Source: Mangifera indica
Lineage: Eukaryota; Streptophyta; Magnoliopsida; Sapindales; Anacardiaceae
Direction: 5' to 3'
Length of the DNA: 64,000 bases
Assembly: GCF_011075055.1 (NCBI RefSeq)
Contig: NC_058149.1
Location: forward strand, 6,826,449-6,890,448
Position numbers and translations under genes: made by a program. Below, one piece after another: positions 60,658 through 64,000 of this stretch. The notes below the pieces were generated by a model that saw only the letters and a list, made by a program, of their open reading frames with translations, made no database searches and was not told the origin of the DNA. Position 1 is the stretch's first letter, and each line of letters begins with the position of its first letter.

Positions 60658-62208
60658 TGTTAGGGTAGTACCCTAGAGCCAATCGGTTGTACTTGTATAT
60701 TATGTTATTTATTCATTTAGGGTTTAAAAGTTATCTATTATTCATTCATATTATTGTGTATATAATATGTTAGTAAGAATAACATACCTTTAAAATGGTA
60801 GAATTATGATGAATAAATAAGATGATTGATTGTGGAAACCTTATAAATATATTAGATGGTCATTCTAGATGTCCATAATTAATTTTGATAGTATTATAAC
60901 CATGAGTACAAGTAATAGAGATGAAATTATCAGTGTTGAACAACCCAATTAAAATATGGCGACAATTCTCATGTGTCAAAACTATATATTGATAACTTAG
61001 TGCAACATATGAGTGTATGTTATAGACATGTTTACTAGATTAACTTGAAAATAGGATTTTCATATGGATGGTTGTTTTAGTGTCTGTGGAATAAATCCTC
61101 TAACTCATAGGTACATATGATCCCTAAACTTGAGATTGTTGGATTGTCTCATACAAAGATCAGTATGGTTTGATAACACCCAATGTGTCATCGTAATTGA
61201 AATAATCATAAAGATAGTGATCAATCATGTCAAGATCTATTTGAAGGCTATGGTGAATCAATAGAGGATTCATCACTTTTAAGTATGAGAGGAAATGTCT
61301 CGTATAAGAGTACTGAAAAACATTAATAACAACTAAAAACTATGGTCACAATGGGACTAGGTTATAGCCCTATCCATGTTACATGGTTATTGATGTGTAT
61401 TAGTTAATATCAAAGAGTCATTGAGATAAACATATATCAATGTCTCAGCTTCGAGAGGTATTAATTGATGAAGGGATCGTATTATGTGTAATCGTGAAGC
61501 TTTAGAGTTGTTCGTTGACACTGTATCAACTAAATGGCCATGATACGTTGCTAGAAGTCAATCTTGATCTGTGTCCAGATTTAACCTAAATCCAAATTGG
61601 GGTATTGAGTAAAGATGAAATTGTGAATGAATTGGGTTTGTCCAATAGGATTGAATCAACCTAGTTAGACTTTTTCCATGACCGTGAACGCCTGTTTATA
61701 GGTTATTAATGCTCATTCTTGGTAACACAAATTAGGATAAAACTTTATCCAAGTTTCATCCAATTCGTGCTTGATATCTAGATAAATCACAGATTATATA
61801 GAATAAGGATCAAGGATGAAAGACCATTCAAAACGTCCTATAAAAAAGAACTTGATTTCACAATTTTATACTTTTTGCCAAACGCAAAGAATGAATACCC
61901 ATTCATCCAAATACCTTGCCTGTTCCTAGAGCTTAGCAACCTCCAGTAAGCAGTTTCGACGGTTGATTTATTCTTGTTTCGCATGGATACCAAAGTGCCA
62001 TCTTGTAATAGGTTGGATAATGACTTAATTATCGATCAAAAGAGTCTCCAAACACATGTGCTCTTTAAAACATCTTATGGTTGCTTTGCCACTTTTCTTG
62101 TAAATATCCACTAAAATGTGATCTAAAGAAAGAAATTTTCAGGTTGTTTTGATTTTTAAATATATTTCACTACCCTTGTTATTTTTTGGTGACTTGAAAA
62201 TTCCTTAT
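60658..62208 (+). mobile_element. Probable 1.55-kb LTR of a large non-coding retrotransposon
   Basis: Starts tgttagggtagtaccctaga. Just after its right end comes tggcataagagccag (from 62211), which resembles a tRNA-Met primer site (tggtatcagagccag). No open frame is present. The 3' border is set only by the primer-like site. Confidence 0.45.
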
Positions 62209-63857
62209 AATGGCATAAGAGCCAGCGTCCAAGGATATTTTTATGAAAATGTATACCTAGGATAACTTACATGCCATGTTGTCTCATTCTAGCAAAGGCA
62301 TGCTAAATTTGGAAAGGTTTTTTAATGATTGCTTCACAACAGAACCTGGAAAACGCATCATGAATAGACATGCACATGACAACGCATGATCGATCATTAG
62401 TGCATTCCACTATTATGACAAGCATGAAATCTCCTTGTCTATGAAGCTTTTTGCATATGGGCGTTCGTTTATCTAGCATGAAAGCTTGTTTGTTAGTTAA
62501 ACTTTCATACATTCTTATGTTTGTTTGTCTTGTTGTTTATGTGTTTGAAAATTCTTCAAATTTGAGATATGCGACAATAAATGACTGTCCATATGCCCTA
62601 CACACTCATTCGAGGTAGAAATTATAGTTTTAACCTTGTTTCGTAAAATAGGGACCAAATTACAAATTTTTAATCCTATGGGGTTTAATTAATTATGTAA
62701 AACTTAAGGAAATAAAATGTAATTTAACACTTGACTAAATAATTGAAATTAATTCAATTTGATTTTGATTAAGATAAATGTATGTATGGTCATATATGTT
62801 TGGTGCCCAATATATAACTAAAAGCCTATGGTTGTTTTATTTTAATTTTGGAAATGTATGATTGTAATTTATTTTTGTAAAATTGTCTTGCCTCATCTTT
62901 ATATACTGGATCTAATTCTCATCTTATCTAACTTTTCTCGAATGTAACTCGAGATTTCTAATTTTATTGAATGCATAATTAGATTATATTTTATTTCCAT
63001 TTATTGAAAAATATGTGACTAGGAGATAAGGCCTTGTGCATTTAAAGAATGAAGACGAAGGAGAAGCCATTGAAAACCCAAAGTGTAGGATCTAGGTTGA
63101 CCAATCAACCTTTTATGGCTTGAGGGGATTAACATTGGAATAAATTGTATATCAGCATATTTACTTTACGTTGTGGTTTGCATATTAGGGGTTTTAACTT
63201 TTGAAAATATCATCTCACATGCGGACTAAAACTGGATAAATGATAATTTCAAATCCCTTAATTAACAATAAGTCAAAGAATAATAATTGACATCTTCCAA
63301 TATGACACCTCAATGGAGCTATTGTTCGTTGAAAACTTATACGTCACTTTTACTAGGTGAAAAGTTAGGTGGTAGTCATATTGGGACCAACTTAACTAAT
63401 GTACTTGTTCGCCAAAGCGAATGTGAAGTATGTTAAAGGTAGAGTAGGGATTGTATTTGTTGATGTAAGATGATATGTAGTATCTACCTTACTGATATCA
63501 AAAGTCACAATTCATGTCACGTAATTTGTTAGGTAACTCTTAACTCGAGATTATGGGTTACTGTGATTAATTTATAGATTTACCTAATTGGGCCAATTTT
63601 AGCTTGCTCATTAACACGAAGGTTGAGTCAGTCTAATAAGATCTCAATCCACTAAGAAGTCCATCGAGACTTCCTAAGTCTAATACTAAAGGTTATAATT
63701 TTTTATATGTCATCCAATCTCACTTACCTACTTGAGTTGTGTAACACTTGTGTGAGGGTTGAATGTTATAAGGTGTTGAATGCGCTATACGATTATAAGC
63801 TTTCAGAGTGAGGCTAAGTTAACCCTCATGTGACCAAGATAATTGGCTACATTAAAC
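62209..63857. other. Non-coding sequence, probably internal to the preceding element
   Basis: No protein motif on either strand. Repeated AT-rich text with stops in all frames. It may be the non-coding interior of a large retrotransposon derivative. Confidence 0.35.
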
Positions 63858-64000
63858 TGTGATACCCCTAGGCGAATCCCACATCGACAAAGCACGGGAG
63901 AGATGCTGAGTCTGTGTGTGCTTTGTCTATGGATCCCACATTGGTTAGTGGTGGGAGAATTGAATTGGTTAAATAGCCTGTGAGCTCCTTAACTGTTAAG
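63858..64000 (+). repeat. Start of an LTR-like sequence, cut by the window edge
   Basis: Begins tgtgatacccctaggcg and carries two tcccacat motifs (tcccacatcg and tcccacattgg). This opening is common in small plant LTR elements (TRIM-like). Without the other end this remains tentative. Confidence 0.4.

Noticed and set aside
1..64000. CRISPR arrays, rRNA or tRNA genes, bacterial operons, integrated viral genomes
   Set aside because: No regularly spaced identical repeats, no rRNA segment or tRNA cloverleaf recognised by eye, and all polymerase-like text belongs to LTR retrotransposons.

Overview
This window is nuclear DNA from a flowering plant, almost certainly a eudicot. The genes have spliced plastid and plant-signalling products, the sequence is AT-rich, and about half of it is decayed LTR retrotransposons and small DNA transposons. 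No species can be named from the sequence alone.

Layout. (1) 1-3300 holds broken Ty1/copia fragments on the + strand. (2) 3844-19220 (minus) is the first 13 exons of an ISOAMYLASE 3 (ISA3) starch-debranching enzyme gene. The last ~180-210 codons lie beyond the left edge or are lost. Its introns carry a Ty3/gypsy chromovirus remnant (about 12.0-15.7 kb), a hAT-type MITE and a local tandem duplication. (3) 19.3-38.2 kb is a nest of transposons: two MITEs, an LTR broken by an internal tandem duplication, two copies of one ~980-bp hAT-type element, a complete but dead 8.5-kb copia element with 1.2-kb LTRs, a gypsy gag-protease remnant and another MITE. (4) 38.5-40.5 kb is a promoter-bearing, intron-containing but clearly broken copy of the 5' part of a TRS85/TRAPPC8 (TRAPPIII subunit) gene. 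(5) 40.5-48 kb is intergenic, with GA/CT and AT microsatellites and a Mutator-like inverted-repeat element. (6) 48310-51853 (+) is a complete three-exon SMAX1-LIKE gene of the SMXL4/5 type, 996 aa. A strongly G-quadruplex-prone tract sits 13 nt before its start codon. (7) 55.1-60.6 kb holds remnants of two gypsy elements on the minus strand, and 60.6-64 kb holds long non-coding LTR-type sequence.

The two intact-looking genes are functionally related only loosely: ISA3 degrades transitory starch in plastids, and SMXL4/5 proteins control phloem formation, hence sugar export. Nothing in the sequence suggests that they are co-regulated. The most noteworthy signals are the G-quadruplex tract in the SMXL4/5 leader, the structured decay of the TRS85 copy, and the pair of hAT-type elements with readable target-site duplications.
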